NCBI GenBank assembly: GCA_031002005.1
Contig: CM061921.1
Span: forward strand, 146,849,283 to 146,913,282
Length of the DNA stretch: 64,000 bases
Source of the DNA: Vandiemenella viatica
Lineage: Eukaryota > Arthropoda > Insecta > Orthoptera > Morabidae
Direction: 5' to 3'
Shown: piece by piece, positions 22,473 to 36,900 of the stretch
Position numbering within the stretch: position 1 is the stretch's first letter
Layout of the letters: every line of letters begins with the position of its first letter
Notes under the pieces: model-generated
Seen by the model: the letters and a program-made list of their open reading frames with translations, nothing else
The model's database searches: none
Told to the model about the DNA's origin: nothing
Position numbers and translations under genes: made by a program

Positions 22473-25400
22473 TTTTAAGTTAACTTAAAAATCATTAACA
22501 TTCTTCTTAATTTCCGTTAAATTGAACTTCCATTAACTTTAGTCTGTTACTTTCGTTGTTGGAGTAGTTTTATTTGTTTGAATTGCATGCCACAGCACGC
22601 TGGTAAGTTCAGCGAGTTGAATAGCAAACGAATTAAGTAATGCGAAGTGCAAGTGCCATTGTGATGCATATATAGCTGTTATGCTAGGCATGGTGTGGGT
22701 GTGAGCAGGAACACTAGAGTTTTGGAGTGATTGTAAGTATAATTTAACTTTTTTGCTACAAGGAATATTGTGCGACTTTTTAGTTTGTAGTCTTTTAGCG
22801 AAATAAATTTTACTGATATTTGTTATATGATTAAATCAAGGAAACTGAAGATCTAAGAACTGTTAGTGAAATCAGAAACACTAACAATAGCAATGAGAAG
22901 ATTAAAAATGCTTGACTACATTTTTGTGATTACATTGCATTTAAATCGAGGTTGGGAGAACAATTGATTTATGAATTCAAACTGTGTTTTACTAAACTTT
23001 CTACAGTCAAGGCTCATGTTTGTAACCTTAATAATCTGAGACAACACATGAATAGGATGCATACATCCAAATATTTACAGTGTGAAGAAAACATAGAAGC
23101 AATATCAACTCGTGGAATGTGGAAAAACAATTCAAAGCCTTCAAGTACTGTGGATTCTGGTGTAGATAGCAGCAAGAGTGTTTTTATCTCCATCTGCTAA
23201 TAAAAGGTTTTGTCAACAAAGCATTGGTGAATCTTTTGGCGCCGGGTCCTGATGGAATACCCGTAAGAGTATTTTCAGAATACATGGAGGAAATTGAACC
23301 ATTTCTGCCAGATATATTCAGTAAATCTTTAGAAGAGAACTAAAGTATCTTCTGACTGTAAAATAGTCCAGGTAATTCCTGTTTTCAAGAAAGGATATCG
23401 GAGTGATCTTAGGAATTATTGACCCATATTTCTAACATCTGTCTGCAGTACAATTCTGGAGCATGTCATATGCTCTAACATTAAGAAGTTTCTAGATGAG
23501 AACAAGTTACTTACACTGTGTCAACATGGATTTTGGAAGAAGAGATCATATGAAAAACAATTGGCCTTTTTCTCCCATGACATAATGAAAACTATGGCTG
23601 CAGGTTAACAAGTTGATGCAATTTTCTTGGATTTTCAGAAACCACACAACCAACTTATAGCGAAGATTCGAGCATACAGTATATTGGATCAGATTTGCGT
23701 ATGGATACGTGATTTTCTAACTGGTCAGTCTCAGTATGTCGTTGACGGGGAAGCCTCTTCTAAGCTAGATGTTACTTTGGATGTTCCTCAAAAAAGTGTA
23801 ATAGCACCACTTCTTTTCTTAATTCTTACATACGATCTGGATGACAATGTTGAATGCTGGTTGTGATTGTTTGCCGACGATGCAGTTATCTATAGGGAAA
23901 TAAGGTGCTCTGACAATTACTTAGAAATTCAGCGCGATTCGGATGCTACTTCTGGCTGGTGCTGTAAATGGCAGCTTACACTTAATTAAAAAAAGTTCAA
24001 GGCAATGCAAATAAGTAACAAAAAGAGTCGGTTTAAGAGTACAAAGTAAACAATTCAGTTGTTGACACGGTTGATTCCCTGAATTATCTGGGGGTAATGG
24101 TACAAAGCAGCATGAAATGGGAATTTCACATAACTTCTGTCATAGGCAAAGCTAATTGTAAATTATGATTCATAGGTCATATTTTGAGGAACTGTAATGC
24201 TCATACAAAGGAAATAGAGTATAAAACACTAGTGCTTCTGCATCTGGATTACTGTTGTGGAGTTTGGGATCTGTATTGCAAGGGCTTGATTGACTTAGTG
24301 GAGAGGGTACACACAGATTGGGCTGGGATCATTTGGAAGAGAGACAATGTCATTTGCGTTTGAATTTATTGGAGAATATGCTAAATTCTTTGACTTAAGA
24401 GTGCAATGAAATACTTCTTCTGCCAACCTATTTAGGTCGCAATGACCGGAGGGATAAGATTCAAGAAATAAGATGCAGTGCTGATGCTTTTATATGTATT
24501 ATTTCTTTCCTCGTGCTATTTGGGATTGGAATGCGCAGAATTAAGATTGGTGCTTAGGACCCTTTGACACCCACGGTGTTTGTGAATTGCAGAGGGAGGG
24601 AAATTGGGTAAATGTATTGTTGATGGTTAATTTTTAACAGATAACTGTAACTTGTGTTAATTTGCAAAAACACTTTAAGTAGCAGATTAATGGAGTTAAC
24701 TTTTGTATTAACTGTGCCCAGCTATGATCTTCAGATATATCTAAATATGTCTATTGGCTTAGGGATTCTATAGTATTATTAAAGGAGATTGTGATGATCT
24801 TCAGTAAAGTGTTATTTATGAAAACCTTGCTTACTTATATGATTGGATAATTTGCTTTTCAGAAGAATTGTCTTAAAGACATTACTTCATACAGAGAAGC
24901 TTAAGGCAACATGGCACAGCAGCGTACAGTTAAGAAAAGTGTAAATTAACCTGGAAATAGAGCGGTTGAATGCCATTAACCGAAGTGACCATTGAAAGAA
25001 GAAATCAATTTCATTAAATCACTTAACAGTAGTTTCATCAGATGTGGCATCTGATGCCCGATTCCTTCATTTAATGATGTAACTTCAGTTCATAATGACT
25101 ATCAACTGCTGCCTCAATGATATAATTTTCAGAAACATTCCCTTGCATAACTAACTGAAATAAATACTTCTGTGTGAAAATAATTTACAGTCTCCGTGCC
25201 TTGCAGTGCCCATATTTTTAATCAGAAGTGTCAATTTGTAGCTGTTAACACAGTGCTGGCCCGATGGGCACAATTCCCTCCTTGTATGCTGGCTGGTTTT
25301 CGCTATTTTACAGTACATTCATCTGAGCATAAAATAAAATTGTTGGAAGCTAGGCAAACAAATAAAACTGTATTTTATTTGTCTGCGAGTAGTCAATATT

Positions 25401-27890
25401 TGTCAGTTTTGAGAGTTGCTGTCTCTTTTTTCCACAGGTTACGTTGATTTATGGTGTGGCATGTTTTTCAGGGGAAAATTAAACCAAAAAATTGTAAAAT
25501 AGATTAACTTTTTGCATTATGCCATTTATTATGAGATACGTAAAACAAATGTATTCTAAAGTGTTTTGCTTAAGATGGTAAATAGAAACATTTATTTCTC
25601 ATAGTGTAAAACTGTTTGGTAGAGTCTAAAACATGGTTCAATACCAAGCCCTACATCATGGTCGCCACACTGGTAGGAAGAGTCCTTTCTTGTGGGTTTG
25701 CCAGTGGAATACTTTGCTTTGTCACAGCACACAATGCATCTTCTTTGGTCTTTCTTCTTTCCAGCTGGCATAGGCTCACTTTCTGGAAAGTTCTTCTGTG
25801 TCAATCTTGAAATTTTTTCATAGTCACTAGTCACATCATTGGTGTCACCAGCAGAGAGCACCAAGGCCAAACATATCTCCTGAATGAGGTGTGTTGTTGT
25901 GATCTTCTTTCTTGAGATTGTGTTGTGCAAAATGCATGCATTTGATAAACTCATAATTATCAAGTGAAAAGCAAGTTTCTTCCACCACTTCACTGTCTGT
26001 AGGACAAATGCTGGTCGAAGAGATCTACACCTACCTTGTGCTTGTTGTAATCTATTCCCAGATATTCGAATGTTTCAAGAAGGTTGTGAACTCTGGTGGT
26101 GGCCTGATGAACTAAAATACATAGAGAAGCTATCTGAGTCACGCTACGAAAGTACCATTATGTTTTTTTAGCCAAAGAAAATCTTGACATGTTAAGGAAC
26201 GTAATATGTTCACCGCATTTTTCGCGAGAGTTTGTGGAACGTAATATTACATTCGTAGCACTCATAAGTGCTAATCTAGCTTACACTTTTATTATCCAAC
26301 TTGACACCATCCTGTTTCTCCTGCCAGTCCATGTATTGAGAAAATGTAGTAAAATGAATTCTCCCAGTAAACCACCTCTTCCCCCTCACAATCAGAATTT
26401 TACAGGTATGCTGATTGTCACTGAAATTTTAAAACCAAAAGCCCTAAATTAAAGATATTAAAGGAAATATACATCTCCGAAAATCTAATTGGAACAGGAA
26501 TTAATAATACTAAAACTAAATTAAAGTTCCATACAGTTTAATTCATTTTTCACAAAATTATAGTAAGACACTTTTTTTTATCTAAGTAGCCAAAATGCCT
26601 CCTGTAAACCAAACCTGATGGGTGTACAGTCATGCTCAGGCCTTGCATTCAGGAGCCTCCTAATTTTGGTTTTCCACAGTTTCCCCATAATCATTCTAGA
26701 TGACTGCCAAGATCGTTTCTTCAAAAGCCCTTGGCAGAATTCCTTCCTGTTCCTTTTGTTCTTAACCTTGATCTCAGTGTTGACAAGCCATCATCATCCT
26801 CAACAGTTTCCGGCCTCTGGCCGGGTCTGCATTAGGCACAAGCCTCTCCATTTCCTTCTTTCTTCCCACCACCTCTCTGTCACCACTCTCCTCTCCTCCG
26901 TACACACTCCTCCACTCCTTTCAGCCATCCATCTCTTGGTCTTCCTCTGGGTCGTTTACCTTGCATCTTAATTTCATGGATCTTTCTCGGGATTCTCTGA
27001 GCCCCCATTCTCTTGACATGCCCATACCATCTCAGTCTGGTCCTCTCTATCCTTTCCTGTAGGGGTTCCTCTTTCATGGTGCGTCTAATCACTTCATTCT
27101 TTATTCTGTCCATTTTAGTGACTCCCATTCTACCTCTTAAAAACTTCATTTCACTTGCTTGTACTCTGCTGATGTCCCGCTTTTTCATTGTCCACGTTTC
27201 AGCAGCATAAGTTAAGATAGGCACATAGTACGTATGATAGATTACTCTCTTGCTTCTCTGTGGCACCTCTTTATTCCATATCAGGCTTCTAATGCTCCTT
27301 AGGAACGCCTCTGCTTGTCTTCCTCTTTCACTTATCTCGCCATCATTTCCTCCACATTCCTCTAAACACTCCCCAAGTACTTGAACCTGTTTACCTTCTT
27401 TAGTTGTTCCCCTACCATCACAATTCCTTGACAAGCCATAATGGTTCAAAAAAAAAAGAAAAAGAAAAAAGAAAAAGAAAAAAGAAAAAAAAAGTAGAGA
27501 GAGGGGAAAAAAGCCTCTTGTAAAATTGAATATTTATTTAAATCTCAAAACTGAAATGTTTATGTGGATGGGGTAGTCTTTAGTGTGCAGAAGAAAATTC
27601 CAGCAAAACAAGAACTTTTTTTAATTCTCTAAGCCAAGAATGATTCCATGGTAGGAAAATATGTTGAATTACCATATCAATTTTTCCTTTTTACATGGTT
27701 GATTTATACAGCGACCTGTTCAACGTATCGGAAACTTCAGTAAGGAAAGGAATAAACAAGGCATTTTAGACAGAACAAGAAATTTTAACATTGTACATTT
27801 CAAAATGTAAAGATATAAATACTCTTATCAGTGACCTCAACTTTGTGCACAAACTTCAGATTTTCAATCTGAAACTGTTTATAAAATCAG

Positions 27891-27930
<40 letters not shown>

Positions 27931-30900
27931 TTTTTTTTAAACTCTTAGAAATATTCAATTTTTAATAGCTTTTAGAGATTCTTTTTGGTTGTGTTTATTT
28001 TCATGTTAATGTAAGTTTGTACTCTTGCACTAAAATGTAGAATTTGTAATAAAGACGAATGCTCGACATTTTCTTGGCCTCGACTGTTGCTGCCAATTTT
28101 AGTCAGTTTCCAAATAATTTCTTATAAAAATCTGCAAAAAATTATTACAACAGAGATTATTGTAGACATAATGCTGTGTTTGAAGTGAAACAATTTCCAG
28201 AACACCCTTTTAATGTGGTTGGATTAAGTGATAATTTTGTTGATTAAATCTACACATTTTACCTTTTTCTTAACTCTGCAGGTATTCGCTTCCTGATGTT
28301 ATTGATGGGCCTGTTTATGCTGGCAAAGACAGACACAATGCAGAAGTTGCTGCCTTTTACCTTTCAATGTTATTAGGGATGAGACGCAGCCCTTTGGCAG
28401 TGGGACGTAAGGTGAATCTGAGAAGTGAAGTGATGCCAGTGGCAGCTGAAAGTTTACTGGATACATTCTACCAAGAAGGTAACTTTAGTTTATCTCATTT
28501 TGAAACTGCCAAATGATTTTGAGAAACTATTCTTAAATGTGCCAAAGTATACACTAATATCTAATTGAATGACATGTATAATGTCTACATAATTTTGATT
28601 AAGTAATCATCCTCAACAGTTTTCAGCCACTGACCAGGTCTGCTTCATGCACAAGCCTGTCCATTTCCTTCATTCTTCCCACTACCTCTCTGTCACCACA
28701 TTGTTCCAGTCGTCTCCTCTCTTCCGTACACATGCCTCCACTCCTTTCAGCCATCCATCTCTTGGTCTTCCTCTGGGTCGTTTACCATGTATCTTAATTT
28801 TGTGGATTTTTCTTGGGGCTCTCTGATCCTCAATTCTCTTTAAATGTCCATACCACCTCAGTCTGGTCCTCTCTACCCTTTGCTGTAGGGGTTCCTCTTT
28901 ATGGTGCATGTAATCACTTCATGCCTTAACCTGTCCATTTTAGTAACTCCCATACTACCTCTTAAAAACTTCATTTTGCTTGCTTGTGCCCTGCTGATGT
29001 CCTGCTTATTCATTGTCCATGTTTCAGCAGCATATGTCAAGATAGGCGCATAGTTTGTGTGATAAATTACTCTTTCTTCTCTGTGGCACATCTTTATTCC
29101 ATATCAGGCTTCTAATGCTCCTTGGAAACTCCTCTGCTTGTTTTCCTCTTTCACTTATGTTGCCATTCTTTCCTCTGTATTCCTCTAATACACACCCAAA
29201 GTACTTGAACCTGCTTACTTTCTTTAGTTGTTCACCTGCCATCACAATTCCATGGGTTATCCTATTCTTCTTTCTGATTGTTAGCATGTACTCATGTCCT
29301 TTACATTAAATTTCAGGCCATATTCCTCCACATTGTCTGTCCATACATCATACTGCCATTGCACTTCCTCTTCATCACCTCCCCCAGATCATCAGATCGT
29401 GTGCAAAAGACATTACCTTCATGTTTTCCTCTCCCATCCTCACTGCCACCTTCTGCATTATATCATCCTTGATTAAAATAAAGAGTAATGGTGAGAGGGC
29501 ACTTCCTTGTTTTAGTCCATTTCTTTACTGAAAGGAAAGAATAAAATATGATTATCAGGTGTTTCAAAATATTTGCTACGACATCTATTATAATGCATTC
29601 ACCTTACCTTGACATTTTCCCTTCGTGTTGTTTTCAAAATGGAACTCCAGTGATTCAACTCTCTCTTCTCCCAGATGTGTTAAGTTTTCTATGGTTTCCT
29701 GAAATACTCCAGGTGAATGCCAAGATTGTTCCTTCAAATGGTTATGGTTAAATTCTGTCCTGTTGTTTGCCTTTCCATTCATCCCCTCCAAATCCCTACC
29801 TAATCCGATCAAGCAAAAAAAAAAAAAAAAAAAAACTCAGATATAACCTTTTTAAACCTTTGTTCCACTCTTCTAGCATCATTTAGACTGTTCATTTACA
29901 CTTGCTATCCTTTTTGCACCATGTAATGTAACAGATGTTTACAATAATATTTATAACTGTCTTTTGGAACCCACCTCTTATGTTCAATAGAGTTTAAATG
30001 TTCCAAAAAATGTCTTTTGCCCAGTGTTCTTCAGCCAAATTAAGCAGACATTGTTGTGAAAGCTACAGGATATAATCTAAAACTGCTTACATATGTTGAT
30101 AAATGTAATTCACACAGATAACATCTTGTTTGCAGAGAGGTCTGCCAGACACTTGAAATCTATCATTTGCTCTCACATTGTTAGGATAATGTAAGAAAAA
30201 TTGACTATTGTTAACCTTTGATGAGCAGTTACAAATTATGCTGAAATGTTCACAATGCTTAAGCAACAGACTCCTCCTGATGACACTACTCAAGTCACAT
30301 GAAAATCTTTAGGGACAAGCACTTCAAATAATAATAGTTACTTATTGTAACAATTGCTATTTATTGACACTAAGAAAAAGACTACAGTCACCAACCTTAC
30401 GCCATAAACATTTCAACATAATCAAAATTAGTATGGCGGAGGGTGCATTACACCTAACCGAATGGGATATAGTTTGGAAGAGATATAAGGGATATTGCAG
30501 GAGGCACCCTTAGGCTATTGTGAGGAATCGTCCCAGCATTCACCTGGAGTGATCTGGGAAAATCATGGAAAACCCAGATCAGGATGGCCGGAGTGCTTTA
30601 TCTAAAGCTACTCCTGTCGGATTTTAAGTTTACTCGCCCGGTAAATCCTTTCTATTCCATTCCCTAATCGCTCGTGGAAAAAATGAGTACAGAAATGAAT
30701 CAGTTCTGGCCCTGATTTCTCTTATCTTATATTTGCGGTCATTGCGAGATATGAATGTTGCTGGTAGAAATATTTGTTCGCTGTCATTCCGAAATACGTC
30801 AGTTGTGAATGTTTCAATTAGTTTCTTCAGTGTTCCAGCTCTTCCCAACCCAGCTCCTTCAACATCGCACTTAAGTTTTCCCTCCAACTACATATACCTG

Positions 30901-33900
30901 TTACAAATCAGGCTGCTCTTCTTTGGACCTTCTCTAATGCCTCAATTAACCCCTTTTGATAATTTCCCGCATATGCTCAAGTTTCCGTTACATCCACTAG
31001 AGCGCATCATTTTCAGTTTCAAATGACAAACGACAATAAAACGTTATGTAGTAATCATGGATTCGTATACTGGTGTTTCCTCATTATTGTGTGTGGTTTC
31101 ATGAATCACGATCAACCACTCCTGTTCAAAGGAAATTCAGAACTAAATATCACAAGGACCCGCCTTAAAGGGTGACTATTACTGCTTGACACGATCGTAT
31201 CCTTGAAACTGGTTGTGTAGCATGCAGGAACCGAGGTCAAGGTTGGCTACGAACTTAAAACGAACACATCGAAGTAATGGATCAGACCTATGTCTGAAAT
31301 CTGAAGAAATCAACTATTCATATGAGATTAGGGTTGCAGATTCCCCAAACGATGGTGTGGAGGATTTTAAGGAAACATCTGAAGTATAAGGCATACAGAT
31401 TGCAATTATTGCAAGCTTTGAGTGATAAGCAAAGAAGATTATTTTTGTAGGCATGTTTGACAGAATGGAGATAGATGACTACTTGTTAGGGAATAAGCTG
31501 GATACCAGGGTGCGTATCGGCTTGTCCACCTAAACTGTAGTACCTTCAAAATTCTGATAAAAGTCAAGGAAATGTTCTGAAACCGTGAATCACCTATGGA
31601 AATTACTAACTGCACAATAGGAACGGCCGCCACTTACATAAACAAACCCTATGTAAGGAGGGTACTAATTTAGAAATGAAAGCTGGTGAAGTTCATGTCA
31701 CGAAAACCATATAATCTTCAAATTCCACAAAGTACAGTAAATGACAGTTAAGGCATCAGGCTAACCATCACATGAAAAATCACAAGTAATGAAGCAGAAC
31801 AGAACCGCCTAACCCCGATTGGAAAATTAAAATCCTTCTACTGTAGTATCACATGTCTGAAAAGTCCAATATTTCAAAGATGGCCTCCCTGACCCACGCC
31901 ATTCCTATTTCCGGTAAGCAACAGTTCCCATGAACACTTGCGCGGCTAAGTGCCGAATTCGCTTGGCGAGCAATACGTGCTCCCAGCACCTGGACTTCTG
32001 AATACTGAAAAAATGGACGATCCTGGACTTCCCTTTATCGGAAATGCCTTATACTGCTAGGATCAACAGGTGTTCAAAATTTTTGTTTTCACGGAGGGCT
32101 TCCAAAAAACCACAATGTGTAGAGCGTATTCCAAAAAGTGTTTTGTGTTCTGTGTGTTTTTTCTCTAAATGCTTTCAGATCGGTGTAAAATATTTATTAA
32201 GTTGGTGGAATAGTACAGCTAATTGACTCCGGAAAAACTTTCTGCATTAATGTTCATAATTTTCAGTTTAATCTATTGCCAAAAGGTTCTTACGTGCCTG
32301 CTGATTAAAATGAGCCAACAATCTTTAAAATCGGTTAAGTGGATCAAAAGTTATCAATTTTTCTAAAATCGGTGTTTTTCCCACTCTACTCAAATTTACT
32401 AATTTTTTCTTTACAACTTGTATCGCCCGGATATTATTTTTAAAACCTTTCTTCAATTTATTTAAGTGATTTCCAAATGGTTTTTAGTTGCTGAAATATG
32501 TTTGCCGGTTCGAAATTCTGTTTTATAGGTGACTGTTTTTACGTCTTAATTTTGTGACTCTAAAATTATTTATCTCCTTTATTAAACGGTTGGTAGCTAC
32601 TTGAAACTTATGGAATATTAGTGAGAATATTATTTGGAGGTATAAAAACTACTTTTTAAGCTCTGAAATTACTTAGCTGGATTGTAATCTTTTATTTAAG
32701 TATGCACATGGTTCAATGTTTTAAAGATCATATTTACTGCTTTAAATCTATCTGAAACTATGAGTTATTAGTGAATTTTTATTCTCCTTGGCATAATTAT
32801 TCTTACAAAAGTGGCGAGAAGTGTGGAATATTAGTGATATGTTCACGTAACCAAACCTGTTTATTTACATTTTTGGATGGTTAAGGATTACCCTTATTTC
32901 GGTAATTTTACAAGTGATGTTTTATTAGAAACTGTTTATTTACTATTATTATAACCTGTTAATCTACTTTTTTTGGCTTAAATGTGTTGTGGATTCGGTT
33001 TTAAGCTGCAGTATCATGTATCAAGGTTAACCCCAATTCTCGTTAATTTATGCATGCTTATTGAAAATACAAAGAGTAAGGTAGCTTACATACTGTCTAA
33101 ATAAAATTATTTTTAGTGATGAGGCTACATTCCATACAAATGGCAAGGTAAATTGACACCGTGTCAGAACATGGGGTTCTGAAAATTCCTGTGAGGTCAT
33201 GAAACATGCAAGGTATTCTCCAAAGGCAAACATCTTTTGTGTACCCAGTTAAAGGTGTATGGGCAATTCTTTATTTACCCGAATAAACCATAACTGGCAT
33301 TTTAAATCTGGACATGCTGCAAAACCATGTAATGCCACAAATTCAGGATAAATGGATTGGGATTTTTTTTTTCTTCCACCGAGATGGTGCACCTCTGCAT
33401 TTCTAAAACAGAATTACTGCTCACCTGAATGAAAACAGGACTTCCTGGATTGGGCATGGTGGAACGATGGCCCGTCTGCCATGGTCACCTGACCTGACAC
33501 CATTGGTTTTTCCTATATTGGGGCTAAGTTAAGGACAGTTTTTGTTCCACCTCTTCCAGCAAATTAAAACGACCTCCAACTTCAAATAACAGAAGCAGTT
33601 GCAACCATAGATGGTGATATGATTCATAAGATTTAGGACAAAATCTCTTACAGCTGGGATGTCTGCCATGTGCCAAAAGGAACCCATATTGAACGCTTGT
33701 AGACAAAACTTGAAGTTCCTCTGAATTCGATGCTGCATCACTTAATTCACTAGGACTTATACTTCCTTTGTAAGTAGATCTTAATTTTGTATAACTAATA
33801 TAGAATAACCCTGTACACATGAAATGGATTATGAGCTTAAGGTATTGTAAGTTTATCAGGAATTGGCTAATATCTTTGCATTATGTGGTCTGACTCTATA

Positions 33901-36900
33901 AAATTGGAACAGCAGCACATTGGGTGAGCAGTAATGCTCGGGCATGGCATTCAGGAGGACAGGATGATATGGTTTCAAGTCCCATCCAGCCATCCAGGTT
34001 TTGGTTTTCTGAAATAACTGCAGGCAGATGAAAGGATGGTTTCTTCAAAATGTTGGGGCCAAATTCCTTCCTGTTCCTTTTTCCAATCCTCTCTTGACTC
34101 TAAAGGTGCCGATGAGGTTTATTGCATGAAGGGAAAAACTAAATGGCGGCAGAACAATTTTTGTTATTTTAAGTTCAAGACTGTCGCATTATCCTCAGAT
34201 TGGAACTTGCAAAATTTTAGGCAGTTGTAACTCAACAGTACACACATTTCCCCAAAGTTTCTTTCTTATAAGATTTATTAGACCAAATATGATATTAATG
34301 TCATCATGTAAATATATAACCACTTGTGATGGATCTCAGTTCTGATCTGTCCTCAATAAATGGTGGTTGTAGAAACTGGTTCAGAATCAAATTGGAATAA
34401 ACACATGCGAGGCATTACAGCATAAGAACTGTCTTCTTGGTCTGCTTTAGATGGCAAAAAAAAAAAAAAAATCAAAACTAAGTTGCCTGGTAGTAAGACT
34501 ACATGAATGTAATTAAATATCTTTATTTTTGCAGTATTTAATGCTTGATAGTCTGCTACTATCTCATAGGATACACATCAATTTATGTAGATATTATTTC
34601 ATCATTTGGCGTGTTGACTGCCTTGCAAATGAGTACATAGACAACTAGTTTTGTTTTGGATGCTGTTCAGAATTTCAATCTTCGCCAAATTCTTTAAAAT
34701 TGTATGTTTTGTCATTTCTGAAATGTTTATAATTTTATTTTTGGCTTATTTAGTTGGTAGTTCACTTGTTTGGAGTTCTCAGTCAGGCACCGAACAGAGT
34801 TGACTCATGCGGTATCAACTTCTTCAGAGAATTATTCAGAATTTTTGGAAGGATTGTTCCTTGTATTACATTAACACTTTATCAATATCTTTGTTGCAAG
34901 CTACTCACGCAGCAAATTAAATTCATTAGGATTGTATGGGTTTATTTATTAAGTGAATAAACACGTGTAATCAGATTTTACCCATTTGCAGATTGTAGGT
35001 GATAGTTGGGAATATAGACTTGTCAGAATCGTTTACAAGGTGGGTACATCAAATCCAGTTTAAATGAAATAGATTGGACATACACTACAGTTTCTTCAGT
35101 ATGTGAAAATGATGACCTTATAAACAATGATATTTAAGGAGGTACATCATTTTTTTCTTGAAAATGGAAAAGCATTTTCAAAATTTCCTGAAGAGTGTAG
35201 GACTTGTGTATGTGGACAAGCTGATACTCATTGTCTTCTGATAGAATCAAGGTATATGGTATGCAGAATTACCTAAAAGCCCTACAGCAGTTTGGAAAAT
35301 TATCAGATTCATATGTGACATGGAGCACTACTTCAAAAACATTGATCGTGATTTTAAGCAACTGGTCCCTGCATGACAACACTGTCTAAATATCAGGGAA
35401 AATACAAATGAGAAGATTTCCTGTTATCATGTTGGATATATCTCCATAAAAAAATTATTTTTCCAAAATTAAAAAATAAATCTAGCTAGATACTGTACCT
35501 TTCTCAAAAGACAGAACATCAACCATGTATGGTGGGTGATTGATAACACTCGGTCATGGTATTCAGTAGGACGTTGGCTCCAATCTCCATCAGGCCATTC
35601 AGATTTCTGTTTTCTATGGTTTCCCAAAATCACTCCAGGTGATCTGAATGCCAGGATGGTTCCTTCAAAAGGCCTTGGTTGATCTCCTTCCCATTTCTTG
35701 GCCCCCATCCCCTCTGCACTCCAATGACCTTGACAAGTTGTAAAGCCAAAAGAAAGAGGAAAAAATGAAGCAACAGCACAAATGGGGACTGTTACCATGA
35801 TCAAAATGGAGAATTCTTCCCTAACAGTTTCAATAAACTGGATCTGTTGGTAGAAAAATCTTTCTAGACTGAAATTCTAGCAAGATTAAAATTCTAGCAA
35901 GATTACAATTAATTCAGAAAAACAAAAATAATTTGTATCCTTACTAATGAAATGTCTTTCAGAGTATAGTCGTCAAATCTGCAGAGCTAAACTTGTCTGT
36001 TTTCCAATTGTTTTTCATAAAAGGGGTATACATTTATGACAACTATGTATTTAAAGTTAGCCAGTGAAATATTTTATGTAATTGAGAAAACTTTATTCTC
36101 TTGTCTCAACAAATAATTTGCCATATTTTTCTGATATTAGATCAGTTAGCATGATTTGGGATAAAATGTAAGAAAAGTGCATGGTGTATTTTTTTTTATT
36201 TACCCTTCATTTATACAGCCTAATATCTTAGTGACTAAATTAGGCCCTACATATTAATTTTTACATTGTTGATTACATAGTGTTTCGAGATTTGTACAAA
36301 ATATTTGCATGCAATGAATTTGGCATACAGTTCCATTACACTTTGACTTACTGTCTAATTAATCATATGTATTATTTCTATAACATATTTTTTTGTCACA
36401 AGCCCGTATCTTCCTTCATACTTAACTGAAATCAATGAATAAGGAGTCATTTTAAAACTTATGGTCTTCACTTTGGTCACATCATATTTTAAGAAATGAA
36501 GTTTTTGGAATTCGACCCTTAAAGGGCGAAAATGTCAATATTTCTAAAATGCTGTTTTCTGTGTTACAAGTCATTTATCTCCCTGGATACCTATCTAAAA
36601 TCGTTTAATGAAGTATCATTTTAAAGATTAAGATCTCCGCTTTAGTGACGTCATATATTAAGACAGAAATTTTTCGGAATTCGACCCTTAAAGGGCAAAA
36701 GGATCAATATTTTTGAAATTCGTTTTTGTGTCACGAACGATTTATCTCCCTTAATTTCTAACCGATATAGATAAATGAGGTATCATATTAAAGACAAGTC
36801 TCCGCCGTGGTAACATTATATTTTAAGAAAGGAATTTTTCGTAATTCGACCCTTAAAGGGCAAAAAAGTTAATTTTTCTATAATGCGTTTTTTGTATCTC

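Larger units (their letters stand above)
22468..24720 (+). mobile_element. hAT-type element remnant with BED zinc finger, split by a LINE
   Basis: The left side contains AAGTTAACTTAAAAATCATTA and the right side ATTAATGGAGTTAACTTTTG then GTATTAACTGTGCCCAGC, partly complementary as worn terminal repeats of a hAT element. Near 22950-23200 a frame reads [15 protein letters not shown] ([16 protein letters not shown]), the second half of a BED zinc finger with its HxxxxH pair, typical of hAT transposases. The LINE at 23205-24615 occupies the rest. Boundaries are approximate. Confidence 0.5.
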
